The notes below the pieces were generated by a model. It did not search any database. It saw nothing but the letters and a program-made list of their open reading frames with translations, and was not told where the DNA came from. 64,000 nucleotides of DNA from Ascaris suum (lineage: Eukaryota; Nematoda; Chromadorea; Rhabditida; Ascarididae): contig CM024185.1 in the NCBI GenBank assembly GCA_013433145.1, forward strand, positions 372,001 through 436,000, in the 5' to 3' direction. Numbering within the stretch: position 1 is the stretch's first letter; each line of letters starts with the position of its first letter. This document shows, piece after piece, positions 20,741 through 33,368 of this stretch. Made by a program: the position numbers and the translations under genes.

Positions 20741-22932
20741 AACGACAACTTCATATTTTTTTTTGATCAACTAGGCTACTCGCACAAATTGTCCTCAAAA
20801 AAATTCCTTTCTTCGTAATTATTATCCACTTTTTAATGTCTACAGATTCTTCCGCATTTTTTTCGATTGAAGTGTAATACAATGTAGAAGATCAAATACT
20901 GGAGTGCACATTATATCTAACAAGTTCTTAGCTCTAGTCTCAATGATTCTTGAACTCATGCATATAATGCATCTATAGACTTGGCATCGAAGTGAAGTAA
21001 TTTTGCAACCAAAATTTGCAAACAATTTGTAATAAATAATGAATTATGCTAAAGAGTTCGCGCAATATGTTTCTTGCTATCCACTCACGCTGCTTATCAT
21101 CCACAGTCTCATGTGTTGGCAACAGTGCAACTCCTTAATATACAAACTTATCTCACGATTCCTGGAAATAACCTATAAAAAATTCGTTTTTTTTTCTGTA
21201 ACCCAACTAATGCAAATCAGAAGCGCAAATTTCTGGCGCTTTTGAATTTCAAAAATCGCCTCCAACGATGACGGATGAAAGTGAAATATGCTGAAGGAGA
21301 TTAATCTACGATATTCACTGCCAATTTTTCAAACTCTAACTTCATTGACTCCCAACTCGAAACCAGCTTATCTACAAAGATATGAGATCGCTCTTTACGC
21401 GTTTTACAATAGACAATTGTAAAAGCTCATAATAATTAAAAATAATAGAAAATAATTCATCGATTGACGCGATGGAAATCAAGAAGGACGCACGTGAAAA
21501 CTTTGGTAAGATAGGTAAGGAAAGGAACGTAAAACGGCGCGCAAATTGCATTTTTTACACTCAACTGCACAGTCGCTGCAATAAGCGCTCAATGAATTTG
21601 TTCAACCACATTGTTTTCTATTAGCACAATGTTGTTTTGCAATCACTTTCAAGTGATGTTTCTAATTCATGAATGCCCTCCGGCAATCAAATTCATTTCC
21701 ACTCAACAAGAATTAATTTATGAGATCATAACAATTAGTAGATGGACGATTGTAGAACGATGATTTCGTACATGAATTTTAGTATTACTCTCATCGAATA
21801 AGGTTTTGCAATCGAATGGGAAAACGCATATATGCAAATTTATTTGAATTTAAATTTCGATTCAATATTATTCAGATATTTCGAGTTTTTTTTTCGTTAC
21901 CGTTAAAGTAATGTATTGCAATGCATTTTGTGTATTAATAAGATCGAAACGCGATGATACGCTTTCAATAGAACTGGTTTCTAATGACATCAATAGTGCA
22001 CCATCTCATTTAATTCCTACTTTTCACCTTCTTTATCTGAAGGCGTAGCGATGTTTTTTATAAATATGAAAAATTTCTCCGCACTGAATAGTTTAGCCTG
22101 AATATTAGCATAGAACTAAAATTGTCTGAACTGGCGTCACTAAACAACAGAAAGTTCATCGTGGAATTTAATGTGATATGCGTTAAATGGAACCAATCAG
22201 CCGGATATAAATGCATAAACACTGGAACAAGCACTAATAAGCGTTCATTCAACTGAAGATTTGTACAAATTATTGATATGTGATCCATCTTCATGTTAAC
22301 AATTTGTCCAGAAAAAGTCAAACTCCAGACTTCCCTGGAAGACGCTAAATGTGGTCGAAGAAAGTAACGAAGGACATTGTCGGACAACAAGCATTGTCAG
22401 ACCTACGAAAAGAAGTACCTTAGATCATCACACAACATAGTGTTATGGTTGACTCGGCGCCTACATTTTCCACAAAATTCGGATGCGTAAATGATGGGTC
22501 TCAGATATACTCACTTCATGTATGAATAATGTTGGAAGCAATAAATCATTCACATTCAAGCAACCTACAAACTATCGTGTGGATTAAAACATAAGTTTTT
22601 CACATGAGAACATCAAATGGCAATTGAAATTTTGAAACCTGAAGTGCTGCAGCACTCAGTTTATTATTAGCCAATAGTATATGCCGCAATTTCGTGTCGA
22701 ATTGCTTTCAGCGTACAGAAGACTGCAGTACCCGAGAAAGCGGCGAAAATTTTCCGTGTAAGCTACTTTGCTTTTCTTTGCGTGAAGGATGCTGCAAGCA
22801 GGGAAAATGAGATGAAGGATGTTCATGATTAGAGCCTTTTCTTCATGTCTTTCTACAACTCATCTTTACTCTCATCGAAAATGTCACACTCATGTTTTTG
22901 CTCATGATATCTTTTGCTTGCAGTGCAGAAGA
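20741..22932. other. Intergenic stretch
   Basis: No gene was recognised. A 110-codon minus-strand frame at 22058-22390 has no domain, no clear splice context and a composition that could be chance. Confidence 0.4.
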
Positions 22933-25900
22933 CTAATAAGGTAATTGTATTCCATCGCCATCCACAATGAAACTTGATGGAGATAAGTGGATACGATTTT
23001 GCCGCGGTGTGGTTTCCTCAGTCGTCAAGCAGATCAAATCGTAGTCTTTGCAATGAGTTTTTTTGGTTAAATATATAAATTTAAAAATACGTTTTGTTGC
23101 AGTCTTAAGCATCTTATAGGTATCCTTATGCCCGATTTATGATTTTACCAGAGATTCGCCCTTTACAAGATGCAAACTATGTCGAAAGTATGGAATGCGC
23201 AACTAAATTAATCGATGTAGCTTAGAATTATTGTCTCACTTGGTTTTTGCATCTGTTTATTGAGTTTTTCTTAACCGACGACGTTATAGTTCGAACTGTT
23301 GAACACGCTCAACTTTTATATACGAATTGGACATTTTGAACGAGCGGTTTAAAATTTTTTAATTTTTCAAACCAGCCCATAAGACGTGATAATTCTCTCA
23401 AGTATATAGGCTAGCATTGAAATTAGACTGTTGAAGAGACATGAACTGCTGCATAGAAATTAGAAAAGATGAGAAGGGAAATGAAATTAAAAGACTATTG
23501 AAGCGAAGAAAAGATCAAACGGGTTATAGAAGGACAAAAAAGCTAAAAAGTGGCATAAAGCTAAAAAATATATACGTTGCTAAATTAAAAAGAACAAATA
23601 AATTAGAATTATCATGATACTAAATGTTAGCAATCGCATATCCCTTATAGATGGATCCCTAAATATTAACCCCTCGAGCACTTTGCAGGAATATATCGTT
23701 GAATATTCCAGAAAATTTTGAAATAGGATAGTTGTGCATTTAAGACATTGTACGTTGATAATGGTCGTTTTTTTAAATCAAACGACATTTTTTAATGCTT
23801 TACTTTATAATCGATTAGAAAAAAAAAGCTTAGATAAAAGCACATCTTTCTTCATTGCAGTGGCAGTCGATTATACTATCGCTCTATACTGAGTATCGCC
23901 AATAATCCTCTTCACGACAGAAAATAATTATATATCTAATGGATAAGTTATGTCATCAATTTGTGATGAGCTGATAATTCGTATTATTCCGCTTCTATTG
24001 ATAATCTGAGTACCTGTTGATCACCTAACCGATCGAACATTAGAAGATCCATCACCTAACCGATCGAACATTAGAAGATACCTGTTGACCATCACCTAAC
24101 CGATCGAACATTACAAGATACCTGTTGACCCATAGGTTATTGTTGACCCATTAGGTGTATTAATCATTTTTTAAATTATTCGTGGCCATAACACAAAAAT
24201 GCGACAATATTATCACAGTTTATTTGTTTTATCACATGCTATACAATTCGAAGTACATTCCTTTTCGTTGATTATATCGCATATTGGACATTACAATTTG
24301 CTAACAATATCCGTAATAATCGTAATCGGAATCTGCAAAATTCATCAATTATTTGAATTCTCAATTTTTTTGAGTCTTCCTCAATTGATCAGAAATTTTT
24401 ATCTTCGCTAATTTTATGACCGATCGATACCGTTGCTGCGAACGTCGATCACTTTCGACGCTACTATAAATGTCGATAATATTCTTATCAAAAATGTTGT
24501 TAATGAGGTGAGGTTCATTGAAAAGATTTAGCACTGAGATTTTCAATGGCCATAAAACCGTATAAGAAATTCCTGTTCTTTTGGTAACAACTTCATTTCA
24601 TCAAGAATTGAGCGATCACTGGAAATTTATCAGAAATTTTTCTCACAGAAAAATGAAAGGAAATTCCCTTTTCATTCAAAAACTGTTTTGCTTCTATCGA
24701 TGTTACTCTCTGGCCACCATTCTATGGATAAAATTAGTGCAAATAAACTGATAAAGTCTGCTGCTTTTAAAACACATCGATATATAGGTAATACTATTAG
24801 GATTCTGTTTAACGGAATGGAAAAGTTTGAGCAATTTGTGCTTTCTTCGTTACCAAATAACAGCAATCCTTCAACAATTTCGAAATTTTTTTCAAGTGCG
24901 AATTAGATGTTGAAAATCGCCAATTTAGTGATCATCAGTTTTTATATTTCCCTCTCGAAAAAAAAGAAAAATAAATAAATAAATAAAAACAGCATTGTGA
25001 ATCCATCTCAAAGCAATAATCGGCCTTAATTCACCAATATTTTTTTATCTTATGCTTATGATCTAAAGGTAAGAAATATGTATAATACCGTTATCTCGCC
25101 AAATACTTCATTTTGAGATCGTCCAACAGTTAGTTTTGCCACATAATCCACCTTCATACAATCCGGTATTTCGAATGATGGTATCAATGCAGGAACGTGA
25201 TATTGAGGTGAAAAGCTAAAGCTCATTCCCGATAGAATCTTTTGTTGTGATGGTGGAAGACCAACACCTGCAACTCTTTATAAAAGATCTCATTGGTATT
25301 GCATTGTCCGGAGCATCCGTCCATAATATCATTAGAAGATCCGCTTCATTTCATAAAGAAACTGATTCAGAAGAAAAAAATATAAGTAGAGAAGAAAGCA
25401 AGTCGATGAGCATCACAATAAACGGAAGGAAATAAAACTCTGCTGAATTGACCATTGATCAAGCAAATTTTCGGCAAATTTAGGCATATGAAGTATTAGA
25501 GAATAAAAACGTCAAATTTTGGTGCTGAATATGCCTAGCAAAGAGAAGAATTTATTTTTGCTTATACTTGTATACTTGTATACTAACCAGGACTTGTATA
25601 CTAACCAGAAAAGTTAATACATGTTATACCCGTCCCTACTGAGCTTTGCTCTTGGTGCGAACAGCTGGTCTATAGTATACGATAGTCTTACATCGCAAGT
25701 GTTTCACGCATCAAGGCGTCACAGAAGATACAACCGAGTTCCTCGACGTCATTTATGCAAGCGCTACCAAACGAAGCCTATTTGTTACAATACTCAAAAA
25801 ATTTTTTAAACACGCTGGTTGCTTTCGGTTTTCAACACCTCACCATTACCATCTAAGCAAAATAAGGTGAACTGTGGAAGTCTCATCAGACCAGTTGGTT

Positions 25901-28900
25901 ACCATTCAGTTTTAGCAGAAAATAGCCTCGAAAAAAAGAAAATGCTACTTAAAGCATTTTGCGCTTCTATTAGTTTCAATAAGCAGCTCACCTGTCAAAT
26001 CAATGTTTTTGAAAAGTGTCCTCCTATACGAAGTAACACCGAGGATTGCCGTATAACTCACTCGTTGAACAATATTGAAATGTACATATTTTAGAGATCC
26101 TTTCCATCTAAATGTGATATTAATTACACATCAAAGGTTAATAAAATTAATTCGTATGTGAAAGTGCTCAATGAGCCTCATATATAGGTGATTAAATGGA
26201 TAACCTGTTCGCCCATCTCTAAATACTTGATAAATGAATACTGCCTCGTTATTTCGCCGTTGCATATTGCATTTGGATGCTTGGAAACTCTGAGAGAATG
26301 AAATGTTTTTCTACGAAGATACTATCGGCAGGTGAAATTACCGTCGCAATTACCTGTTATGCAATTTTAGCACGCAGAAAAAATGCTTTGGATTGCCGTT
26401 CAAAAGGATGAATTATTCTTGACCGAATTATGAAGCTATCAAAAATATCCCTCACTTTAGCCCGTTAAAAGTACCTTTCGTTTCACTATTTTCGAGTGTT
26501 TTTTAAAGGGTTTGTGCAAATTTATGCACGCAAAAGGCGTCAGTGCGGTGCTGCTACATCTTTGTACGCAATCGTACGTATTATAGGGTACATTGAAGTG
26601 TGAGCTGTAAAGTTTGGCCCATATTCATATGCCACACTAAATAATAGCAACGAAAACAACCGCGGATGTTAAAGGATAAAACAACACACGCATTTTACAC
26701 AAATCTTATTTATTTTAATTTTGCACCAACTAATTCATGGAAGGGCGATTCTTTTGCAATCTACCTAACGGACGATCAGATCTTGGCATCTTCAATTTTT
26801 TGCTGCTATTTTCTGCAGCCGTTTGATCACGTGAACAGAAAGCTAAGATACAAACCATTTCTGCTTCTGTATCACCTTTTTATTGTGGAAGTGTCCTATG
26901 CTGAAACATATGCTTGCCAAACTTGCTCAGTTTGAAAGTCACATGATATTTACTTCGGAAAATAATGTTAACCCTTCACTAGAATATTTGTTTTGATTCA
27001 GCTTTCCGAATAAAATCGAACGCTGCCGCAGGTGTGTGAATTTTGCAATCAAATTTTGGCAATTTGCTTGTACAGCTTTTCGAGTGAGAGAACAATGCGA
27101 TCTCTCACTGATTGCTTACCTATATAGCTGGGCATATTAGCAAACGAACGCATCCTAAGAAAGTGTTCTATCATCTCTAAGGTCTTGCACAACATGGCTT
27201 TGAGAAAGTGAAAAAAAGCAGCCCCTTCTCGAATAATCCAACATGCTTTGTTAAATGTTGAAAAAATATTGATAATTTACGTTTAAAAATTACTGATATT
27301 GTTGATAATTTTTAACGGGCAAACATGGCTTATCTCCTAATTTAGAATAAGTTTTGGGCATGGAAGAAAAAACTTGACGAACCTATTGTTGATAGTGATA
27401 ACTGCACACATTGGCTCAGTTGGCTTGTAGCACGTCTTTGCAAGCTTCATACTGGCATACACCGAGCAAGACCTGAAATCTACCATGAACTACATTTATG
27501 TTTATATTAGCGTATCTTTGTAAAATCTATTCCTCTTTTCCATTTTTTATCAAACAAGATCACGAACTGATATAGGTATAAATTATGGAAGTGAAATATG
27601 TAAGACAGGGATAACCTTTCTTCGTTTTATATTTCTATAGAATAGCGGCGACTAAACATTCATAAAGAATTATGGTCATCGTAATAGTTAAGAGATCTTG
27701 ATCTTCTTATTGTTTTTTTAACGAAAAAAAAAGATCATAAACGAGAGGAAAACAGCAACGACAATGCGTGGAAAAAATGTTTTTATGAGATAAAAATTCT
27801 CGAAAAAAGATTCTATCAAAATGTTGCCTAAACTATTCAATATGATAATAAAAAAACAAATGAAATAGGGCACAATAAATATTTTACGACATGTGCTTTT
27901 TGCATTATTTCCATTCATATCGATCAATTGTGCACATATTCAGAAGCAATCAAAAACTGCTTCATAGAAGTTTTTCTGTAAACATAGCTGCTTAAATCAA
28001 TTTTAGTTAAAAATCACTTTTTTACCCTCATCTGTTCTAGTTACCCTCATTGTTTATTTTTAAAAAAAAGAAAAAATAAAAGAAAAAAAACTCGACGGAT
28101 TTTTCTTCGATGTCAATACAACCGCTTGAACGAGCGCACCCGCAAAGAGTGAATTCATTTCCCCAATACTGCTGCATGAAGGGTGATGTTATCTTCGAAT
28201 AACAAAAACTGTCGGAGAGATGGCTAATCGGAAGTAAATATGATTTGAAAAAATCGCCTATATGCATGAACTTGAGAAATCAAATTTCATTTTAGCATCT
28301 TATTGATACCGCAAATTTATACTATCGATTAGATAAATAAATATAAATGGAAGACTCCGAAGTTTTGCACAAATCTAGAAAGTTTTGAAAATAGCGCATA
28401 GGAGTATTATTTCTATAGATGCTAACTTTTTCAAGTCGATGCATTTTGCTACAACGTTACTCGATTGGCATTGCGATATACTGGCATGAGAAGGCTTCAC
28501 AATGGTAATTGGCTGCGAGCATTCCATTAAAACAGTGCCATCCTCATCCATAATGCTAGCCTAAAATATACAAATTCAACGAAAAATCTCACTATTTGGG
28601 ATGTTTGGGAGGTAAAGAAGGATAGAGAGAGAAGGCAGAAGAGATGCTATGATAGTTATCAGATAAGAAGTAAAAGAAACATTATAGATAAGGTTCGAAA
28701 TGCATATTTTAAAAAAACTTGCTAAAGGGAATTACAGAGTTTTTCACACGGTCGACGTTGCTAGCATTCGGAATAAATAATCCATCGAATTTGGAGATAA
28801 GGTAATAATTCAAACCTTTGGAAAAAATATGACTAACTCGATCCGTACGCCAACTTTGCGGCCTTATGAGGAGAAAATCTGTACGACACTCAAATGAATC

Positions 28901-31900
28901 ACTTCTTTACTTATATATTAGTTAGGTGTTATATGAGCTGCAAAATTTCAGGATGGGAGATAAAAGACTCTAGCGATGCCTCGGACTTTGAAAAATTCAG
29001 AAATTTTCAAGGTCGTTCCTCGCTTTTCTCTTGACGATTGAGGATAAATTTCTGCCTCTGATCACATCAGGTGGATGTAAAAACCTTTCGTTATGGAAAA
29101 ATGATGGTTTTTCGAAGCTACTTTATTCCTTGCTCTATCATTTTCCCTTTTGAAGCTTTCAGGATCTTCCTTCGTTTTTCCTTTTTAGGCCATTCAAAAT
29201 TTCCAGTAGCGAAACTTAAAATTACGAAAGATTCTATGACGTTGATGAGGTTCAATTTTTTAGCTGAATTTACTGTTAAGCGATTATGTAAAATTATGAC
29301 AGCATTGTTTGGGAAAACACCTCCGGGAAAAATTCTTACGATGATATGATATTTGATCGAAACGGGACAATTATTGCACGTGAATGACGACTCAAGACCA
29401 CTTGTCGGCAAATGAAACTCGAACGGGAAGCCATGATGTCCGGCGTGAAGACCGGAAGGATCGGAATGACATCCCGGAGGGCATATTCCATTCAAAGGCT
29501 GCAAAACTCTTTCAATAAACATCATAATGTCTATTTGATTCGAGATTTACCTAGATTCATTTTTTGAATGAAGAAATGTTTCTCTGAATGTTAGACAATT
29601 AAATAATATACCTTTAAATGTTATCAATAATCATAAACAATGGATATGAAATTCATGTTATCCGGTAATTATGGGTTTGTCAAAATTTACGATTCATATG
29701 CGGGTTTTTCCCTTTGAAGAAAAAATTTCTGCACCCCACACAGCTAATGATATAATAGTTACTGTGGGGCATGATCTCATCTACTATTTTGCATGCTAAT
29801 CTTTCAAAATTCTAAAATAAATCATAAATAAGTTGGGGCCTTCTGATTTTTCGGCGATCGAAATCATGTTTAATGAGGAGATTTTGATCAAATTCGTTCA
29901 CTAGAAGCTAATTAGCTATCGATGTGCATACGGGCAAATGAATCGTTTTCTTGTTGTTCGCATAAAATAGATGCATTTTGATGCGCAACAACCTTCAAAC
30001 GTCCGGAAATCTTCTAACGTAAGATCTCAGTAAGCCGCCAACGGTATCTGGCATTAAATACAAGACGTTAATGATCAATGATGGAGATTAGGTGAACTTC
30101 GATCATGCTAGTATAAACGGTTCAGAAGATCATATAGCATAGCGTAGAAATCATCATAAAAGTTCCAAATTGTGTTTTTTTTTCTTTCTGCTTTCTTATT
30201 CGTCTCCTCTCTTTTCATATGAATTTTAAGAAATATGTGGAACAGGAAAAAAACATTCCGTTTCTTAATGCCATTCCTTCTAAAAATACTCCTTTTGCTT
30301 TTTCAAATTCTCCTTCCCAACGGGCAACAAAAAAACTACACGTTTGTATGGGCGGGTATATGTATGCGCACGTGCCATCTATCTTCCTATATCTTCCTAT
30401 CGGTTACTTTCAACTCGAATTGAGTGTAGCCACATGATGACAATACACATTACATTGCAATACATCACATGATTGTTGAGTGTAGCCACAGTAAGTTTAT
30501 TGCAGCACATCACATGATGACCACTTCCCGGATTGATCAATTAACCTCAAAAAAAAAGTCATGACCACATAGAAACGAGAAAAACGCTACGTATCCATTG
30601 CAGCCGATTGGCTTCTATCTCATGCCACCCGGCTTCGAAGAAAGCGGCGTGGCAAAAGATTTGCGCGAATATTGGATCGTTTAAAATAATGATTGGTCAT
30701 TTCATAGGTTTAATCTTTTGTTTGTAAATTATGAGAGTGTGTTCGGTCTGGTAAGCGGATTAGTAAGCAGAGAACTGATTTTTTCGTTAAAGTGGCTAAG
30801 TTAGTTGAGATATGAAAGATTTTCATGGCGATATCTGCCTCAATATAATTTTTGCACATTTATATAATTTAAATACAGTATTCACCTGAGTGGTATATAC
30901 CTGGCAGTGGTCAAAGGTAATAATGATCCGAAGTGGATGGTTTATCCGTGGTTTTTTTTTTTTTGAATTTATACATCTCAGAAAGTGTTCAACTAAACTT
31001 TTACGTTTTCTTTTCTCTTCCATAAATTACGAGCTTATTCAAAAAATGCTGCATTTATTTTTCAGCTTAGAATCCTATTCCTATGTATTAGAAACTTGTT
31101 ATCCATGATTTCAAAATAAATTCGACTTACTTCATTGTTGTATCTGTAAGCATCATCAATTTCAATTAACAACGGTTCAGGTTTTTGATAAACGATTGCA
31201 TTTCTATCGATTAATATTTTCTCGTTGTGCAAAAATACCGGTCGTCCATAATGATGTTCAGGGAACTCCTAAATTTGAGAAGATAAGGCAGCTGATTTCA
31301 ACTTCACAAAATCAATAAAGATAAACAACTGTTATCACAATTAAGAGATCCACCGTTACCATAGAATCATTTACATCCTATATCTTTAAATTATTTCAAT
31401 TTTCGAATTTTCCTTATCATATGTTTACTTCAACTTCGTCGTTTGTCTTCACTACAACTTAATAAATATTCGCTAAATATATGTTAAATAATCCGATAGG
31501 AGCGGTGTTTCGAGACGTTCTCATTAAAGCCATTATGGCCATCTATGGAAATGTGAGCAAGCATTATATGCCTGCATCATCTGTTTTTCCCGCACAATTT
31601 ATGTATTTCTCTTTACATCCTTATTTCTGATTTTTTCTATTCGATAACAAAAAATCTTCCTACATTGATATGTTCACCTGTATGGATAACTGCTTCTTTT
31701 ATTTAGCTTAAATAACGATATATTTCTCATTCAATATATTCGTCATTGAATCGTTTTCAATATACTCATATTACCTGCAGCTTATGAAACAAACGATAAA
31801 CGTTGCAGTTTATCTCATTTGCTCATAATAGCACTGTCTTGTTCATATTTAAGCCTTTTCTGTCTTCCTTGTATAAGTATCCTTTTGATAGTACTCCAAG

Positions 31901-32118
31901 AGAATACAATATTATGGATATTTTAATTGCAAATAAATTAATAAACGTACCTCATCTCTGCAGAACACTTTTGCCAACCCGAACAGCTTCACATCGATTT
32001 TCGAGATGCCATTATCATTGCTCGAATCTACCAGCAGCATTCCACAAATAACTTCTCCTGGTTGAAATGCTAATCTTGTAAGCTTAATTTCAGCGTTCAA
32101 ATGACGCCGTCGTGACAT
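22933..32118 (-). CDS. Alpha-arrestin-like (ARRDC-type) protein B, about 384 aa
   Basis: An arrestin-fold adaptor, expected in the cytosol and on endosomes for sorting or ubiquitination of membrane cargo. Exons: 31951-32118, 31131-31268, 29340-29498, 28427-28560, 27383-27472, 25992-26107, 25089-25267, 22933-23103. The start is the ATG 14 bases after a TTTTGCAG acceptor. N-arrestin features: [21 protein letters not shown], then [12 protein letters not shown]-arrestin features: [46 protein letters not shown]. Exons 4 (134 nt) and 5 (90 nt) have exactly the lengths of their counterparts in the neighbouring paralog, and phases match throughout. The last exon is identified by [13 protein letters not shown], which aligns with EEYDSCITSEET of the paralog. 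Its acceptor (TTAAG; alternatives 9 or 18 bases upstream) and the true C-terminus are less sure. No PPxY motif is found. A Cys/His-rich patch precedes the N-domain strand, and CNNC sits at about 143-146. Confidence 0.85.
24011..24130. repeat. Short tandem repeat, three copies of a 29-bp core
   Basis: The core ATCACCTAACCGATCGAACA plus a further nine bases occurs at 24020-24048, 24051-24079 and 24091-24119. Copies 2 and 3 share a TACCTGTTGACC tail, so the period is 31 then 40 bp. It lies in the last intron of arrestin B. Confidence 0.95.
24361..24906. other. Coding-like patch on both strands inside the last arrestin B intron
   Basis: A 72-codon plus-strand frame (24688-24906, beginning [19 protein letters not shown]) and minus-strand frames (24672-24866; 24361-24546) have plausible protein composition. 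On the minus strand, a TTTCCAG acceptor at about 24625 opens a short frame ending RFYGH. None has a recognisable domain. It may be a decayed gene or mobile-element relic, or simply chance. Confidence 0.25.
30420..30530. repeat. Imperfect tandem duplication, about 56-bp unit
   Basis: TTGAGTGTAGCCACA starts copies at 30420 and about 30476, and both end in CATCACATGAT. The second copy is diverged in the middle. It is located in the intron between exons 2 and 3 of arrestin B. Confidence 0.75.
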
Positions 32119-32132
32119 CTTATCAGGGAATT

Positions 32133-32138
32133 CTGCAA
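32133..32138 (-). promoter_or_regulatory. Likely trans-splice acceptor for arrestin B
   Basis: TTTTGCAG on the minus strand ends 14 bases before the ATG. No upstream coding exon was seen, which fits either spliced-leader addition or a 5' UTR intron. Confidence 0.35.
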
Positions 32139-32181
32139 AATGAGACTAACATTGAATTTTGGGAGAAAGCAATTTACTGAA

Positions 32182-32328
<147 letters not shown>

Positions 32329-33269
32329 AGTACTGTTGTTGTCTCGAATACCCATCGGATTTCGGTCTCTCTCACTTCTATCCATCCTAATCTTTGGTTG
32401 TCATCCTCCAAATTTTGTTTGAAAAATAACGCCATCTAAGAAAGACGCTTTTGTCGCCATAAAATTCAGGAAACTGGTAAGTTCTCCCAAACATCTGAAA
32501 TAATATATGCTTTTGTTTTTCTTTGCTAAAATTTGGCCAACACAAATAGGAACCTAAATGAAACGGTCTCCCCTATAACTTCTTTCTCGCACTTGAAAAT
32601 GAACTGAAATATTCATTCGCAGTCAAATCCTCTTGTCAAAATGGAAACTTATAACCCCCGGGCGTTAAACACCGTATAATAAACCCCGGTCATCATACGG
32701 TAAAGTTCTTTAAGCATAACTAAAAGACGTACATAAGCACAAACGTTAGCAACTAGTCGGTCGTTGAGTTGCACTGAACGGTGAAACAAGAGGCGGCCTA
32801 TTCATAGGTGGCACGTACTCTCTACTCGCAAAGAGAACACAAAAGAACCATTCAAAATCCTAAGTCAACAAACCTTTTTCTTCGACATTCGACGATACGA
32901 AACTAATGCTAGTGAATCGCAACGATATAACCCTTTCATAAAACACTTGTATTGTTTCGGTTTTTACAGGCCTCTATAAATTCTTGCAGTGCCTGTGTAT
33001 GTATGTTTGTTGTTTATGGTGTTATGTTCACACTAGATATGCGTACGAATACCTGTTTGCCTTGTAATTTCATCTTGCAAATAATAACAATTTAATGACG
33101 GCTGATTGAATGAGTAAATAAATAAATTTATTCGGATAAGAATAGAATTTACGATTTTAAAAAGAAAAGTTGTTTTCAAAGAGCTGATGAATAAACGATA
33201 CATCAGGGCGCTGATGGAGAAGTATAAAACGAAGGAAAAACATGAAAGAAGAACAGCAATAAATATTAA

Positions 33270-33368
33270 TAATAACGATAATAATAACAACAATAATAAT
33301 AATAGTAATAATAATAAATAATAATAATAAATAATAATATAATAATAATAAATAATAATAATAATAAA
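33270..33368. repeat. AAT/ATAAT-type low-complexity array
   Basis: About 100 bp of imperfect AAT triplets (AATAATAATA with occasional AAATA and G interruptions), in the spacer between the two arrestin genes. Confidence 0.95.

Noticed and set aside
22058..22390. 110-codon minus frame as a further arrestin B exon
   Set aside because: No phase-compatible acceptor, and no similarity to the tail of the paralog. The 22933-23103 exon aligns better.
28037..28267. Minus-strand frame with [16 protein letters not shown] as an arrestin exon
   Set aside because: Phase and motif did not fit. The correct exon with [13 protein letters not shown] was found at 27383-27472.
28461..28466. GTAACG donor for arrestin B exon 4
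   Set aside because: The GTTAGC donor at 28421-28426 gives the same exon length (134 nt) and phase as the paralog and joins in frame to the next exon.
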